This document shows positions 35,610-44,910 of a DNA stretch of 64,000 nucleotides, piece by piece. The notes under the pieces are model-generated. The model searched no databases and was not told the origin of the DNA. It saw nothing but the letters and a program-made list of their open reading frames with translations. A program made the position numbers and the translations under genes. The DNA comes from JBCCGR01 sp039029195 (GTDB taxonomy: Bacteria; Pseudomonadota; Alphaproteobacteria; Rhizobiales; Rhizobiaceae). The DNA is taken from positions 1 to 64,000 of the forward strand of contig JBCCGR010000022.1 of the NCBI GenBank assembly GCA_039029195.1, read 5' to 3'. Each line of letters starts with the position of its first letter. Positions within the stretch are counted from its first letter, which is position 1.

Positions 35610-37177
35610 CAGGAGGCATCAGCCTCCTGATCCACAAATCGTGGGAAAACACCCACAGGCTTGTCGATCACTGTGCCGGAAGCAATTCGCCCGGCAGGGC
35701 CAAGTGATGCAAAGCCCCGGTCGGCCTCATCGACTTTCAGCAAATCAAGCAATTTGGAGCTGGAGTCGGGCATGAACGGCTGGCTGAGGATTGCCGACTG
35801 ACGGATGATCTCCGCAGTGATCGCCAGCACACTTGCCATGCGGTGAGGATCAGTCTTCTTCAGCGCCCAGGGCTCCTGTGCCGCAAAATAGCGGTTCGCG
35901 TCGCCAATCACATCCCAAATCGCCGAAAGTGCCAGGTGCGGGTGCAGATCGTCCATGTGCTTGCGCGCGGTTTCCAGCAGCGCATCAGTCGTATCAAGGA
36001 TCGCCAGATCCTCGGCAGTCAGATCGGAAATTTCGCCGATCACGCCATCAAGATTCTTGAAAATCATCGACAGCGAGCGTTGTGCCAGATTGCCAAGGTC
36101 ATTGGCCAGATCGGCATTGATGCGATTGACGATCATCTCATGGCTGTAGGACCCATCCTGTCCAAACGCCACTTCGCGCAGGAAATAGTAGCGGATCTGA
36201 TCGACACCATAAGTTTCGGCCATGGTGATCGGATCAACCACATTGCCGGCGGATTTTGACATCTTCTTCCCGCGATTTAGCAGGAATCCGTGGCCGAACA
36301 CCCGCTTGGGCAGTTCAATCCCGGCGGACATCAGGAATGCGGGCCAATAAACGGTATGGAACCGCACAATGTCCTTGCCAATCACATGCACATCACACGG
36401 CCAGAACGTATCGAGCAGATCGGTCTTTTCAGGATAGCCAAGACCAGTCAGATAGTTCGTCAGCGCATCAACCCAAACATACATGACATGCCGCTCGTCA
36501 CCCGGCACAGGCACACCCCAATCAAAGGTCGTGCGCGAGATCGAAAGATCGCGGAGACCGCTCTTCACGAAGCTCCTGATTTCGTTGAGGCGATTGGGGG
36601 GTGAAATGAATTCCGAATTGGCCTCATAGAGTTCAAGCAACCGGTCCTGATAGGCCGATAGACGAAAGAAATAGCTCTCCTCTTCCACCCATTCGACCGG
36701 CGTTCCCTGCGCGCCCACGCGCACGCCATCAACGATCTGGGTTTCCTCTTCGCCGTAATAGGCTTCATCGCGCACCGAATACCAGCCGGCATAGCTGTCC
36801 TTGTAAATGTCCGGTTTGCCGTCGGTTTCGTTCTGCGCCATGGCCGCCCAGATGGCCTGGCTCGCCTTGTGATGGCGTTCCTGCGATGTCCGCAGAAAAT
36901 CATCGTTTGAACCATTGAGCGCCTGCACCATGGTTTCAAATGCATCGGAATTGCGTTTGGCCAATTCAGCAACAGGAATATTTTCTTCCCGCGCCGTTTT
37001 GAGCATTTTCTGCCCGTGCTCATCCGTGCCGGTCAAAAAATAAGTCGGATGGCCGTCCAACCGCTTGAAGCGGGCCAACGCATCCGTTGCCACCATCTCA
37101 TAGGCATGCCCGATGTGCGGAATGCCGTTCGGATACGAGATCGCGGTGGTGATATAATATGGGGACTTGTCGGACAT
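35609..37177 (-). CDS. metG: Methionyl-tRNA synthetase
   Basis: MetG charges tRNA-Met. The 522-residue protein is the short form: Rossmann catalytic domain with ISYPNGIPHIGHAYEMV, the connective peptide, the KMSKS loop in GKKMSKSAGNVVDP, and a helical anticodon-binding domain. It lacks the C-terminal EMAP-like tRNA-binding domain. I see no four-cysteine zinc knuckle, consistent with the zinc-free MetRS subgroup. It is preceded by holB 30 nt away and coupled to tatD. Confidence 0.98.
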   Translation of the reverse strand: MSDKSPYYITTAISYPNGIPHIGHAYEMVATDALARFKRLDGHPTYFLTGTDEHGQKMLKTAREENIPVAELAKRNSDAFETMVQALNGSNDDFLRTSQERHHKASQAIWAAMAQNETDGKPDIYKDSYAGWYSVRDEAYYGEEETQIVDGVRVGAQGTPVEWVEEESYFFRLSAYQDRLLELYEANSEFISPPNRLNEIRSFVKSGLRDLSISRTTFDWGVPVPGDERHVMYVWVDALTNYLTGLGYPEKTDLLDTFWPCDVHVIGKDIVRFHTVYWPAFLMSAGIELPKRVFGHGFLLNRGKKMSKSAGNVVDPITMAETYGVDQIRYYFLREVAFGQDGSYSHEMIVNRINADLANDLGNLAQRSLSMIFKNLDGVIGEISDLTAEDLAILDTTDALLETARKHMDDLHPHLALSAIWDVIGDANRYFAAQEPWALKKTDPHRMASVLAITAEIIRQSAILSQPFMPDSSSKLLDLLKVDEADRGFASLGPAGRIASGTVIDKPVGVFPRFVDQEADAS

Positions 37178-37207
37178 GGCGCCGGGGTTCCGGATGCTTC
37201 GTAATCG

Positions 37208-38296
37208 TCAAACGGCGCGGCGCATTTCAGTCAAAGCCTGAAAGGCGGAAAGCACCACTTGTTTTTTGTCGAGGTTATAAATTTCGGCTGCCGAAGCAGT
37301 CTCGCGCGTCTTGTCCCACACCTCGGACCAGCGGGCAAGCGTCTCAATATCTGCTCCACCTGGCCCAACGTCGCCAACTGCGCCAAGCCGCACTTGCAAA
37401 CCAATGAAATTCTGCAGCATCTCGACAAAAAGCTCATAGTCCGCCGCATTGGTGCGGTTTGCGAGACGATCAGCGAGATCATGGATGGCAAGCCAATCCG
37501 GGGTCGAACCTCTTGGCGCCTGAACGGTCTTTTCAAAAATCGACTGAAACTGCAGCCCGTTGCCGCGCAGCATCTCGATTGCCCGCCGCACTGAACCCTC
37601 ACTGTGCATGGCTGCATTGGCGATGGTCGTGGCGTCAGCCTCGCCAATTTCCATGTCGGGTGCAGTACAAATCTGGCTGATCACGTCCTGGTTCAAAGGT
37701 GACAGTGTCAACTTACGACAACGCGAGCGAATGGTGGGCAACAAACGCCCCGGTCGATTGCTCAAGACAAAAAAAAGACTGTTCTTTGGTGGTTCTTCCA
37801 GTGTTTTCAGCAGCGCGTTGGCGGCATTTGCGTTCATATCATCTGCGGTATCAACGATGGTGATGCGCCAACCCCCTGCCCCAGCGGTCAGCCCGTAAAA
37901 CTGGTTGACCTTGCGCACTTCATCGACTGTGAGGCGGGTTTTGAACTTTTTGGTTTTCTCATCCCACGGTGGTGCCAGATGCAACAGGTTGGGATGCCCG
38001 CCAGATACAATCTGCCGATAGTCAGGATCGCTCTCATCAGCAGCCGACAACGTTTCCGACGCGTTTTGCCCATCAGGATGTTGAAACAGATAGCGCGCCA
38101 ACTGAAAGGCAAGCGTCGCCTTGCCAATGCCCCGGGGGCCGCAGATGAGCCACGCATGGTGCATGCGGCCCGACTTGTGGGTGTTCAGGAACGATGTGAT
38201 CGCCTGATCGTGTCCGAGCACTTCACGACGTTCGAACGGCTGCGGCACGCCTTCGAGCCCGCCAAAAACCTCACGTTCGGAACCCTCGTCGCTCAC
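37208..38296 (-). CDS. holB: DNA polymerase III delta' subunit
   Basis: Delta' is part of the clamp loader. The 362 residues show EVLGHDQAITSFLNTH, the P-loop ICGPRGIGKATLAFQLARYL, and the SRC-like box IVDTADDMNANAANALLKTL plus FVLSNRPGRLLPTIRSRCRK. The last is the conserved serine-arginine-cysteine motif. No zinc-finger cysteines are obvious near residue 70-90, unlike E. coli HolB. It overlaps tmk by 4 nt. Confidence 0.95.
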   Translation of the reverse strand: MSDEGSEREVFGGLEGVPQPFERREVLGHDQAITSFLNTHKSGRMHHAWLICGPRGIGKATLAFQLARYLFQHPDGQNASETLSAADESDPDYRQIVSGGHPNLLHLAPPWDEKTKKFKTRLTVDEVRKVNQFYGLTAGAGGWRITIVDTADDMNANAANALLKTLEEPPKNSLFFVLSNRPGRLLPTIRSRCRKLTLSPLNQDVISQICTAPDMEIGEADATTIANAAMHSEGSVRRAIEMLRGNGLQFQSIFEKTVQAPRGSTPDWLAIHDLADRLANRTNAADYELFVEMLQNFIGLQVRLGAVGDVGPGGADIETLARWSEVWDKTRETASAAEIYNLDKKQVVLSAFQALTEMRRAV

Positions 38297-38979
38297 AGCT
38301 CTGCCGCTTCCAGATCGCGAACCTCTTCGGGTTCGCTCTCCGAAAGCCCCAAAACGCTCGAAACGGCCGCCCAGATGTCCTTGGTTACAGCATCTTCGTC
38401 CTGATCGGCATTGATTACGGAACAGCGCAATGGTTCGCGCTCGGCAATATCGAGAAATGCCTGCCGCCTTCGTTGTTGGAGATCCAGATCCTCCTTCTCA
38501 TAGCGGTCGGCGGTGTCATCGCCACGCCGTGCAATAGCGCGCTCCAGCCCGATTTCAGGATCAAGATCGAGTATCAGGGTGAGGTCTGGCCAGCAATCTT
38601 CCGCCGCTATTTCCTCAAGCCGCGTCATCAGGTCAGGATCAACATCGCCTGTGACACCCTGATAAACGCGCGAAGAATCAAAAAAACGGTCACACAGAAC
38701 GATTGTGCCGTCGCGAAGGGCCGGTTTGATTTTCTGCTCCACATGGTCGCTGCGCGCTGCGGCAAACAGGATCGCTTCGAGCTCGGTGCCGAACGGTTCC
38801 GCCGCACCGCTCAAAAGAACATGCCGGACGGCTTCCGCGCCCGGTGAGCCGCCCGGTTCGCGGGTGACAAGAACTGATTTTCCGGCTTCTTTCAATCGCT
38901 CGGCGAGCCTCACGATCTGAGTGGACTTGCCTGCCCCTTCGCCACCTTCAAATGTGATGAATGTCCCGCGCAAATCCAC
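38293..38979 (-). CDS. tmk: Thymidylate kinase
   Basis: Tmk phosphorylates dTMP to dTDP. The 228-residue enzyme has the P-loop TFEGGEGAGKSTQIVRLAER, the TMP-binding TREPGGSPGAEAVR, DRFFDSSRVYQGVTG and the lid region ARRGDDTADRYEKEDLDLQQ. The C-terminal tail (LSESEPEEVRDLEAAEL) is acidic. It is coupled to holB, and lies 58 nt downstream of the D,D-carboxypeptidase gene. Confidence 0.96.
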   Translation of the reverse strand: MDLRGTFITFEGGEGAGKSTQIVRLAERLKEAGKSVLVTREPGGSPGAEAVRHVLLSGAAEPFGTELEAILFAAARSDHVEQKIKPALRDGTIVLCDRFFDSSRVYQGVTGDVDPDLMTRLEEIAAEDCWPDLTLILDLDPEIGLERAIARRGDDTADRYEKEDLDLQQRRRQAFLDIAEREPLRCSVINADQDEDAVTKDIWAAVSSVLGLSESEPEEVRDLEAAEL

Positions 38980-39037
38980 ACCCTGTGCTGGCAGATGATT
39001 TCAATGGATCGGTCGTGAAACTAACCCGGCAACGGGC

Positions 39038-40207
39038 CTATAGCCAGCCCAGAAGCAGTTCCTGCAAGCCGTCCATTGCCCGCTGCGAAATTGAGCCCGT
39101 GCCAACGGATTCTGCGGCATAGAGCGGTGTTTCCTGGCTGAGTTCGCCACCCACTTCAACACGCAGGATGGCGATTTGGGCGCCCTCTTCCACCGGTGCA
39201 ACAATCGGCCCCTGATAAACCACACGGGCTTTCAGCCTGTCCTTGTTGCCGATCGGCACATAAATGCGCAATGGCCCACGCGCTTTCAGCGCCACACCTG
39301 ACTTTGCGCCGCCGAAAAGCCGCGCTTCGCCAATGATTTCGCCATCGTCGAACAGGTCGATCAGGCGAAAGGCACGAAAGGCCCAGTTCATCATCTTGCG
39401 GGATTCTTCGCGCCGCTCCTTTTTGGAGCTCATGCCGTTCAGCACCATGATCAGACGCTGATCATTGCGCAGCGCTGATCCAACGATTCCGTAACCAGAG
39501 GCTTCGGTAAAGCCGGTTTTCATACCGTCCGCACCATCAATAGCGCCAAGCAGCGGGTTGCGATTGCGCTGACGGATTTTGTTCCAGGTGAATTCCGGCT
39601 CCGCATAGATGGCGTAATATTCGGGATAGGTCTGAATGATATGGCGAGCAAGGAAGGCCAGATCTTTTGACGTCACGGTCTGCAATTCGTCCGGCAGGCC
39701 GGTCGAATTGGTGAAGTTCGAGTTCTTGAGCCCGATCTTTTTTGCCCGTTCATTCATCAGGCCGGCAAAGGCGCCTTCAGAGCCGGCCATGCCTTCGGCA
39801 ATTGCGATGCAGGCGTCATTGGCGGACTGAACGATCACACCGCGAATGAGGTCTTCCAGCCGAACATTGGAGTTGAGCTTGGCGAACATCGTCGAGCCAC
39901 CCGATGAGCTTCCACCCTTGCGCCAGGCGTTTTCCGAAATGTTGAACTCATCATCCAGGGTGAGCTGGCCGATCTTCAAGGCGTTGAACACCACTTCCAT
40001 GGTCATCAGCTTGGCAAGTGAGGCCGGCGGCATGGGCGATTCGGCCTGTTTTTGAAACAGGATCGAACCACTGGCCGCATCAACGAGAAACGCTTGTTTA
40101 GCCTTGGTCTCAAACAGCGCCTGTGCGTGAACGCCCGCAGGCGTCAGCAAAACCGCAAGAATTGCCAGAACAGAGAGCGAAATGCCCGGATGATTTCGAA
40201 TTGCCAT
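39038..40207 (-). CDS. D-alanyl-D-alanine carboxypeptidase (penicillin-binding protein 5/6 type)
   Basis: From MAIRNHPGISLSVLAI (389 residues) a signal peptide runs to about residue 27 (VHA-Q). The catalytic SxxK is in PPASLAKLMTME, SxN in VQSANDACIAIAEG, and KTG in GADGMKTGFTEASGYG. A PBP5-like C-terminal beta domain (about 285-389) ends in a weakly amphipathic helix (RAMDGLQELLLGWL) that may anchor it to the membrane. It trims peptidoglycan pentapeptides in the periplasm. A further ATG at 40279 lacks signal-peptide character. Confidence 0.93.
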   Translation of the reverse strand: MAIRNHPGISLSVLAILAVLLTPAGVHAQALFETKAKQAFLVDAASGSILFQKQAESPMPPASLAKLMTMEVVFNALKIGQLTLDDEFNISENAWRKGGSSSGGSTMFAKLNSNVRLEDLIRGVIVQSANDACIAIAEGMAGSEGAFAGLMNERAKKIGLKNSNFTNSTGLPDELQTVTSKDLAFLARHIIQTYPEYYAIYAEPEFTWNKIRQRNRNPLLGAIDGADGMKTGFTEASGYGIVGSALRNDQRLIMVLNGMSSKKERREESRKMMNWAFRAFRLIDLFDDGEIIGEARLFGGAKSGVALKARGPLRIYVPIGNKDRLKARVVYQGPIVAPVEEGAQIAILRVEVGGELSQETPLYAAESVGTGSISQRAMDGLQELLLGWL

Positions 40208-40319
40208 TGTGCCGCTGACGCTTTCCACTCTGCACCCGCCACCAGTTCGTCCAGACGAACCTGCAGCAGACACCATCACCCCTTGAGTGTTGAATACGCG
40301 TTCAATGGCGTGAGTTCAA

Positions 40320-41420
40320 CTATTTGCCGGGGCTGTTTTTCCAGTGATTGCGCAACTGTTGCGGAGAAATCTCACTTGAAATCAGCATCTTGGCAGCCTT
40401 ATGCGCCTCACTGATCCGGCCTTCGGCGTTGAATGCCGCGATTGTGAAACGGTCTGTCACCACGGATGACGACAAGACAGGCTTCTTCGGACGGCGTTGT
40501 CTTGTGGTGTTGGCAGCCGGTGAAACCGCCGCCTGTGGCGTTGAAAACAGGTCCACCCCTTCAATGGCCCGGTAGGCCGGACGATCTTTCGGGATCGGCG
40601 CAAGTGCAATCGTTGGCGTTGGTGCCACAGGCTTGGCGCGCCGGACCACGTTCTTGTTTTTGTTGTCGCTCTGATTGCCCGCAAACAGAGTTCCCGGCAG
40701 CGAGCCACCTGCAGAACCCGGGCCATCATAGGAGGCAACGAGATAGGCTTCATCCCGTCCATGCAGCGGTGCCTGTCCCACATATTCAACCCGAACGTTG
40801 GCAATGCCCTTGTTCTTATAGTCAAGAAGGTCGGCAGCGCGGGAAGACAGATCGATGATCCGCCCGCGCGAGTAAGGCCCACGATCATTCACGCGTACAA
40901 TCACCGAGCGGCCATTCGCGCGATTGGTCACACGGGCATAGCTGGGAAGCGGGAATGTCGGATGAGCAGCGGACAAAGAATACTGATCGTAAATTTCACC
41001 ATTGGCGGTCAAACGACCATGGAAATTCGGACCGTACCAGGAGGCCTTGCCCCTGCGGTCATAGTTCTTGTCTTCCTTTGGATAATACCACTTGCCGCGA
41101 ATCTTGTAGGGCCGTCCAATCTGGCGTCGGCCACCGCCCTTTCGCACGCGCTTTCGAGTGGTCACGCGTGGGCTTGCCGCAACGCCGAACTGCTTTGACG
41201 AGAATTTCGTCTTGTTGTTGATGTGGGCTTTGGCGCCTTTGCTCGGTTTCTTTGGTCCCCCACCACAGCCGGTCAGAACCACAGCCACGGCCAACAGTGC
41301 CAGAAAGGCAAACAGGCCGGACCCGGCAAAACCATCCGAATCATCGTCCAGTGCGTCGACGGACGAATAGTGCGTGCCATCTGGTTCCGCCGTGCGAAAC
41401 CGGGAAAGAAAATTGAGCAT
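40320..41420 (-). CDS. rlpA: RlpA-like septal ring lytic transglycosylase
   Basis: The double-psi beta-barrel domain (about residues 125-215) is clear: GKASWYGPNFHGRLTANGEI, YSLSAAHPTFPLPSYARVTN, VRVNDRGPYSRGRIIDLSSR. A lipobox (VLTG-C) sits only at about residue 50, behind an unusual acidic 33-residue N-terminal extension (YSSVDALDDDSDGFAGSGLF) and the hydrophobic helix. No sporulation-related repeat is obvious in the C-terminus. It probably works in daughter-cell separation, next to the carboxypeptidase gene. Confidence 0.88.
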   Translation of the reverse strand: MLNFLSRFRTAEPDGTHYSSVDALDDDSDGFAGSGLFAFLALLAVAVVLTGCGGGPKKPSKGAKAHINNKTKFSSKQFGVAASPRVTTRKRVRKGGGRRQIGRPYKIRGKWYYPKEDKNYDRRGKASWYGPNFHGRLTANGEIYDQYSLSAAHPTFPLPSYARVTNRANGRSVIVRVNDRGPYSRGRIIDLSSRAADLLDYKNKGIANVRVEYVGQAPLHGRDEAYLVASYDGPGSAGGSLPGTLFAGNQSDNKNKNVVRRAKPVAPTPTIALAPIPKDRPAYRAIEGVDLFSTPQAAVSPAANTTRQRRPKKPVLSSSVVTDRFTIAAFNAEGRISEAHKAAKMLISSEISPQQLRNHWKNSPGK

Positions 41421-41599
41421 GTTTGCCTGCTACTCGATACACTTGCGGGCCGTACCTGTGTCAAAAACACCGACATCAGGATGAGCCGCATAGCCTATCT
41501 GCCAAGTCTTACGGGCAGGTTAATGAGACTTTAATGCAAAAAGTCAAATTGCGGCAAAACTCGGGCGGGAATGGGCACAAAGTTGCCCTTCCCACGAAA

Positions 41600-42361
41600 C
41601 TAATTCCGCGCCTCGATTTGCAACTCATCAATCCGGTTCGGTGCCTCCGCGCCGGTGATGATCGCCCCCGCATAACCGGCCTCACCATCGGTCTTCAGCC
41701 GCTTTGGCGCTGCACCATGGCGATGCTGGATTTCAAGCACGGTTTCTGGCCTCTGATAGGTCCATGGCCGATTTTCAATCGCATAAAGATCCTTTTGCGG
41801 CGGCGCCTCATCGCCAAACCCGAAAAAGTGCAGATCGAACCCAAAATTCGGTAAGCGCGCCGAGTAAAAGGGCCGCATTCCGAGACTGGTCGCCACCCCT
41901 TTGGCTGCATCTGCATCATGTGTGCGAAGCGTCAGCAGATTGAGGCGTGGCCCGCCTCCCAACAAGTCTTCGTTCAGGGTGCCCGTTGGTCGCTCGCCCT
42001 TGAACCAATGGTCCAGAAATTCAACATCAAAACCTTCCGGATCATAAAGGTGCGCAAGATAGGCAACGTCCAATACCTGCCGGGGCTTCTCGATCTCCAC
42101 ACCTTTTGCACGCAGTTGATCATGGGCAAGATCGATATCGGGCACCGAAATCGAAATCTTCCAATAGATGTCATCATCTGATGGGGCGTAGCTGGTCTGT
42201 GCCTGTTCAAACAACAGCCCAGCTTCACGATCACCATAGCCGATCGTGCTGTCAGACCGCTCCCGCATTCCCAACGCATCGACATAGAAGCGCGTTTGCG
42301 CGTCGGGATCGCGAACCCGCAGCCGGATTGTGCTGATTCTGGGCAAAGAACCGCCGCTCAC
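41600..42361 (-). CDS. VOC-family (glyoxalase/bleomycin-resistance) protein
   Basis: The 253-residue protein has two VOC modules. The first is ISTIRLRVRDPDAQTRFYVD with SVPDIDLAHDQLRAKGVEIE. The second is LLTLRTHDADAAKGVATSLG with the metal-ligand-like FDLHFFGFGD and the end VLEIQHRHG. Metal-binding His/Glu positions suggest a dioxygenase or isomerase, substrate unknown. Its start overlaps the MetE-like gene stop by 4 nt, so the two are translationally coupled. Confidence 0.85.
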   Translation of the reverse strand: MSGGSLPRISTIRLRVRDPDAQTRFYVDALGMRERSDSTIGYGDREAGLLFEQAQTSYAPSDDDIYWKISISVPDIDLAHDQLRAKGVEIEKPRQVLDVAYLAHLYDPEGFDVEFLDHWFKGERPTGTLNEDLLGGGPRLNLLTLRTHDADAAKGVATSLGMRPFYSARLPNFGFDLHFFGFGDEAPPQKDLYAIENRPWTYQRPETVLEIQHRHGAAPKRLKTDGEAGYAGAIITGAEAPNRIDELQIEARN

Positions 42362-43479
42362 GCGTCGACGCCACCCCAGATCGCCTCAGCGGTTTTCACC
42401 ACGAGCTCCAGCTTCCGCTTCTGATCATCCTGAGTGACGGTGTTGCCTTCTTCGGTCGAGGCAAACCCACATTGTGGCGCGATGCCAAGCTGATCGATGT
42501 CGGCATGCTTTGATGCCTCATCAAACTGGCGCTCCAATTCATCAATCGTTTCGAGGCCTGCAGTCTTCGTGGTGATGAAACCGGGCATAACGCGTTGTGA
42601 ACCCTTGGCCAGCAAGCGCAGTGGTTCGAGCCCCCCTGCCCGTTCCGTATCATATTCCATGAAATAGATGTCGACACCCGTCTTGTTGAAAACGGCATCA
42701 GCAGCAGGATCATACGCCCCTTCCGCCGCATGGGTGGAACGGAAGTTGCCACGGCACATGTGCATACCGATGATCATGTCATCCGGGCGATCCTTGATCG
42801 CCTCATGCATCATCCAGGCATAACGATCGATGAGCACATCCGGGTCCATGCCCTGCTCGGCTTTTGTAGCGCGGTGTTTTGGATCGCACAGATAAGCGAA
42901 GAAAATATCATCCATCTGGAGATAGCGGCAGCCTGCCTCGTAAAACTTGGCGACAGCCTTTTTGTAAGTCGCGGCAATATCACCGAACAGCACATCAAGA
43001 TCAGCATATTCGGGCGGCGCAATGTCTTCTGGGGCGGTCCGGAAATGACAACAACTCGGGCCGGGTATGGAGATCTTCGGCGTCACATTGGTGTTCTTTG
43101 CCACGAACCGGAAATGCTCCAACATTGGGTGATTATCGGGGAAATCGAGCTTCTTGGAGATTGTCGGGAAAATGGGACGCAGTTTCACACCCGAAAATTG
43201 CACACCCTCATCACGCTCCACGAGATCAAGCCCAGTCAACCCACCCAGGAAATCATAGTGCCAGAATGAGCGACGCAGTTCACCGTCCGTTACCACCTTC
43301 AAACCAACCGATTCCTGCAGATCGATCACGTCCTGAATGGCCTGATCTTCAACTTCAGCCAGTTCCGATGCTGTCATGGCGCCTTCATCAAAATGCGCCC
43401 TGCGCGCCGCCGTGACGTGCGTTGATCGCAACAAACTGCCCACATGGTCCGCGCGATAAAGTTTCTTTGCCGCTGACAT
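42358..43479 (-). CDS. MetE C-terminal-like methionine synthase II family protein
   Basis: This 373-residue single-barrel protein matches the catalytic half of cobalamin-independent methionine synthase. It has YRADHVGSLLRSTHVTAARR, VVTDGELRRSFWHYDFLGGL, and zinc-ligand regions IGMHMCRGNFRS and IAPQCGFASTEE. It lacks the N-terminal MetE barrel that binds polyglutamylated folate, so it may use another methyl donor or act on a different thiol. Coupling to a VOC protein points to a catabolic or demethylation role (inference). The ATG at 43518 would add 13 residues. Confidence 0.87.
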   Translation of the reverse strand: MSAAKKLYRADHVGSLLRSTHVTAARRAHFDEGAMTASELAEVEDQAIQDVIDLQESVGLKVVTDGELRRSFWHYDFLGGLTGLDLVERDEGVQFSGVKLRPIFPTISKKLDFPDNHPMLEHFRFVAKNTNVTPKISIPGPSCCHFRTAPEDIAPPEYADLDVLFGDIAATYKKAVAKFYEAGCRYLQMDDIFFAYLCDPKHRATKAEQGMDPDVLIDRYAWMMHEAIKDRPDDMIIGMHMCRGNFRSTHAAEGAYDPAADAVFNKTGVDIYFMEYDTERAGGLEPLRLLAKGSQRVMPGFITTKTAGLETIDELERQFDEASKHADIDQLGIAPQCGFASTEEGNTVTQDDQKRKLELVVKTAEAIWGGVDA

Positions 43480-43577
43480 GGTCCCTCCTCCTTGTCGCTT
43501 CATAAACAAGTGAAGCATTCGACAAGCGCGGGAGCAAGATGTTCGGCGTGTTCAAACAACAGGCGCACCAAAACAAA

Positions 43578-43604
43578 GGTCGGCAGAATTGTCTCCTGCC
43601 GACC
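43578..43604 (-). terminator. Terminator after the nqr operon
   Basis: On the minus strand, GGTCGGCAG pairs with CTGCCGACC (9-bp stem, 9-nt loop) and is followed by TTTGTTTTGG. It lies 73 nt downstream of the nqrF stop and ends the six-gene operon. Confidence 0.75.
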
Positions 43605-43676
43605 CAAGTCAGTTCTCATCTATCAGCCACGAACCGTCCTGAACGGCGTGCTAAGGCTGCGAAATTGTGGTGTTAA

Positions 43677-44900
43677 TTATCCGCCAAAATCATCGAGCAT
43701 GATGTCTTCGCGGTCCACACCGAGTTCAAGCAGCATGGCAATCACCGATGAGTTCATGATTGGAGGGCCACACATGTAATATTCGCAATCCTCTGGCGCC
43801 GGGTGATCCTTCAGATATTCTTCCATAAGCACATTGTGAATAAAGCCGGTGTAGCCGTCCCAATCATCTTCCGGCAGCGCATCGGACAGCGCCACATGCC
43901 AGGTGAAGTTGTCGAACTGTTTGGCAAGTTCGTCAAAATCTTCAACGAAGAACATTTCCTTCTTCGAACGTGCGCCATACCAGAAAGTGATCTTGCGGTT
44001 GCGGTTTTCCAACCGCTTGAGCTGGTCGAAGATGTGGCTGCGCATGGGCGCCATACCGGCACCACCGCCAACAAACACCATCTCTTTTTCGGTTTCGCGA
44101 GCGAAGAACTCGCCGAACGGGCCAGAGATCGTCACTTTGTCGCCCGGCTTCAGATTGAAGATGAATGACGACATTTGCCCGGGAGGAATTCCCTGTGATC
44201 CCGGAGGAGGCGAAGCAATACGGACGTTAAGCATGATGATGCCCTTTTCGTCCGGGTAGTTGGCCATGGAATAGGCGCGTTCAATCGGCACTTCCACAAC
44301 CGATTCGTATTGCCAGACATTGAATTTGTCCCAGTCTTCCCGGTATTCGTCTTCCACATCGAATTCGGTGTAGTTCACCCGGTGGGCCGGAGCCTCAATC
44401 TGGATATAGCCCCCGGCACGGAAATTGACGTCCTCACCTTCTGGAAGCTTCAGAACCAGAGCCTTGATGAAGGTCGCCACATTGTGGTTGGAAACGACCT
44501 CGCATTCCCACTTTTTAACACCGAACACCTCTTCGGGCACTTCGATGTTCATGTCCTGTTTAACCGCCACCTGACAGGAAAGTCTGTCGCCACAGGCCGC
44601 TTCACGCTTGGTGATGTGGCCTTCTTCGGTCGGCAGAATAGAACCGCCGCCGGAGTGAATTTTCACCCGGCACTGGGCACAGGTGCCACCACCACCACAG
44701 GCAGAAGGAACAAACAGCTTCTGTTCAGCGAGCGTTTGCAAAAGCTTGCCACCGGCAGGAACGGAAATTGTCTTCTCGCCGTTGATTGTAATGTCCACGT
44801 TGCCCGTGGAGACGAGCCGCGAACGGGCGGCGAGAATGATCGTCACCAGCGCAAGAACAATCAGGGTGAACAGGAAAATTCCAAGTCCGAAAGTTACCAT
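43677..44900 (-). CDS. nqrF: Na+-translocating NADH:quinone reductase subunit F
   Basis: NqrF is the NADH-oxidising input module. The 407 residues match family length: N-terminal helix (about 3-25), a 2Fe-2S domain with CGGGGTCAQCRVKI and ACGDRLSCQ, the FAD motif RAYSMANYPDE, and the NADH-binding FVGGGAGMAPMRSHIFD with the C-terminal YYMCGPPIM. It ends the nqrABCDEF operon, 10 nt after nqrE. Confidence 0.98.
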   Translation of the reverse strand: MVTFGLGIFLFTLIVLALVTIILAARSRLVSTGNVDITINGEKTISVPAGGKLLQTLAEQKLFVPSACGGGGTCAQCRVKIHSGGGSILPTEEGHITKREAACGDRLSCQVAVKQDMNIEVPEEVFGVKKWECEVVSNHNVATFIKALVLKLPEGEDVNFRAGGYIQIEAPAHRVNYTEFDVEDEYREDWDKFNVWQYESVVEVPIERAYSMANYPDEKGIIMLNVRIASPPPGSQGIPPGQMSSFIFNLKPGDKVTISGPFGEFFARETEKEMVFVGGGAGMAPMRSHIFDQLKRLENRNRKITFWYGARSKKEMFFVEDFDELAKQFDNFTWHVALSDALPEDDWDGYTGFIHNVLMEEYLKDHPAPEDCEYYMCGPPIMNSSVIAMLLELGVDREDIMLDDFGG

Positions 44901-44910
44901 TGATCGCTCC

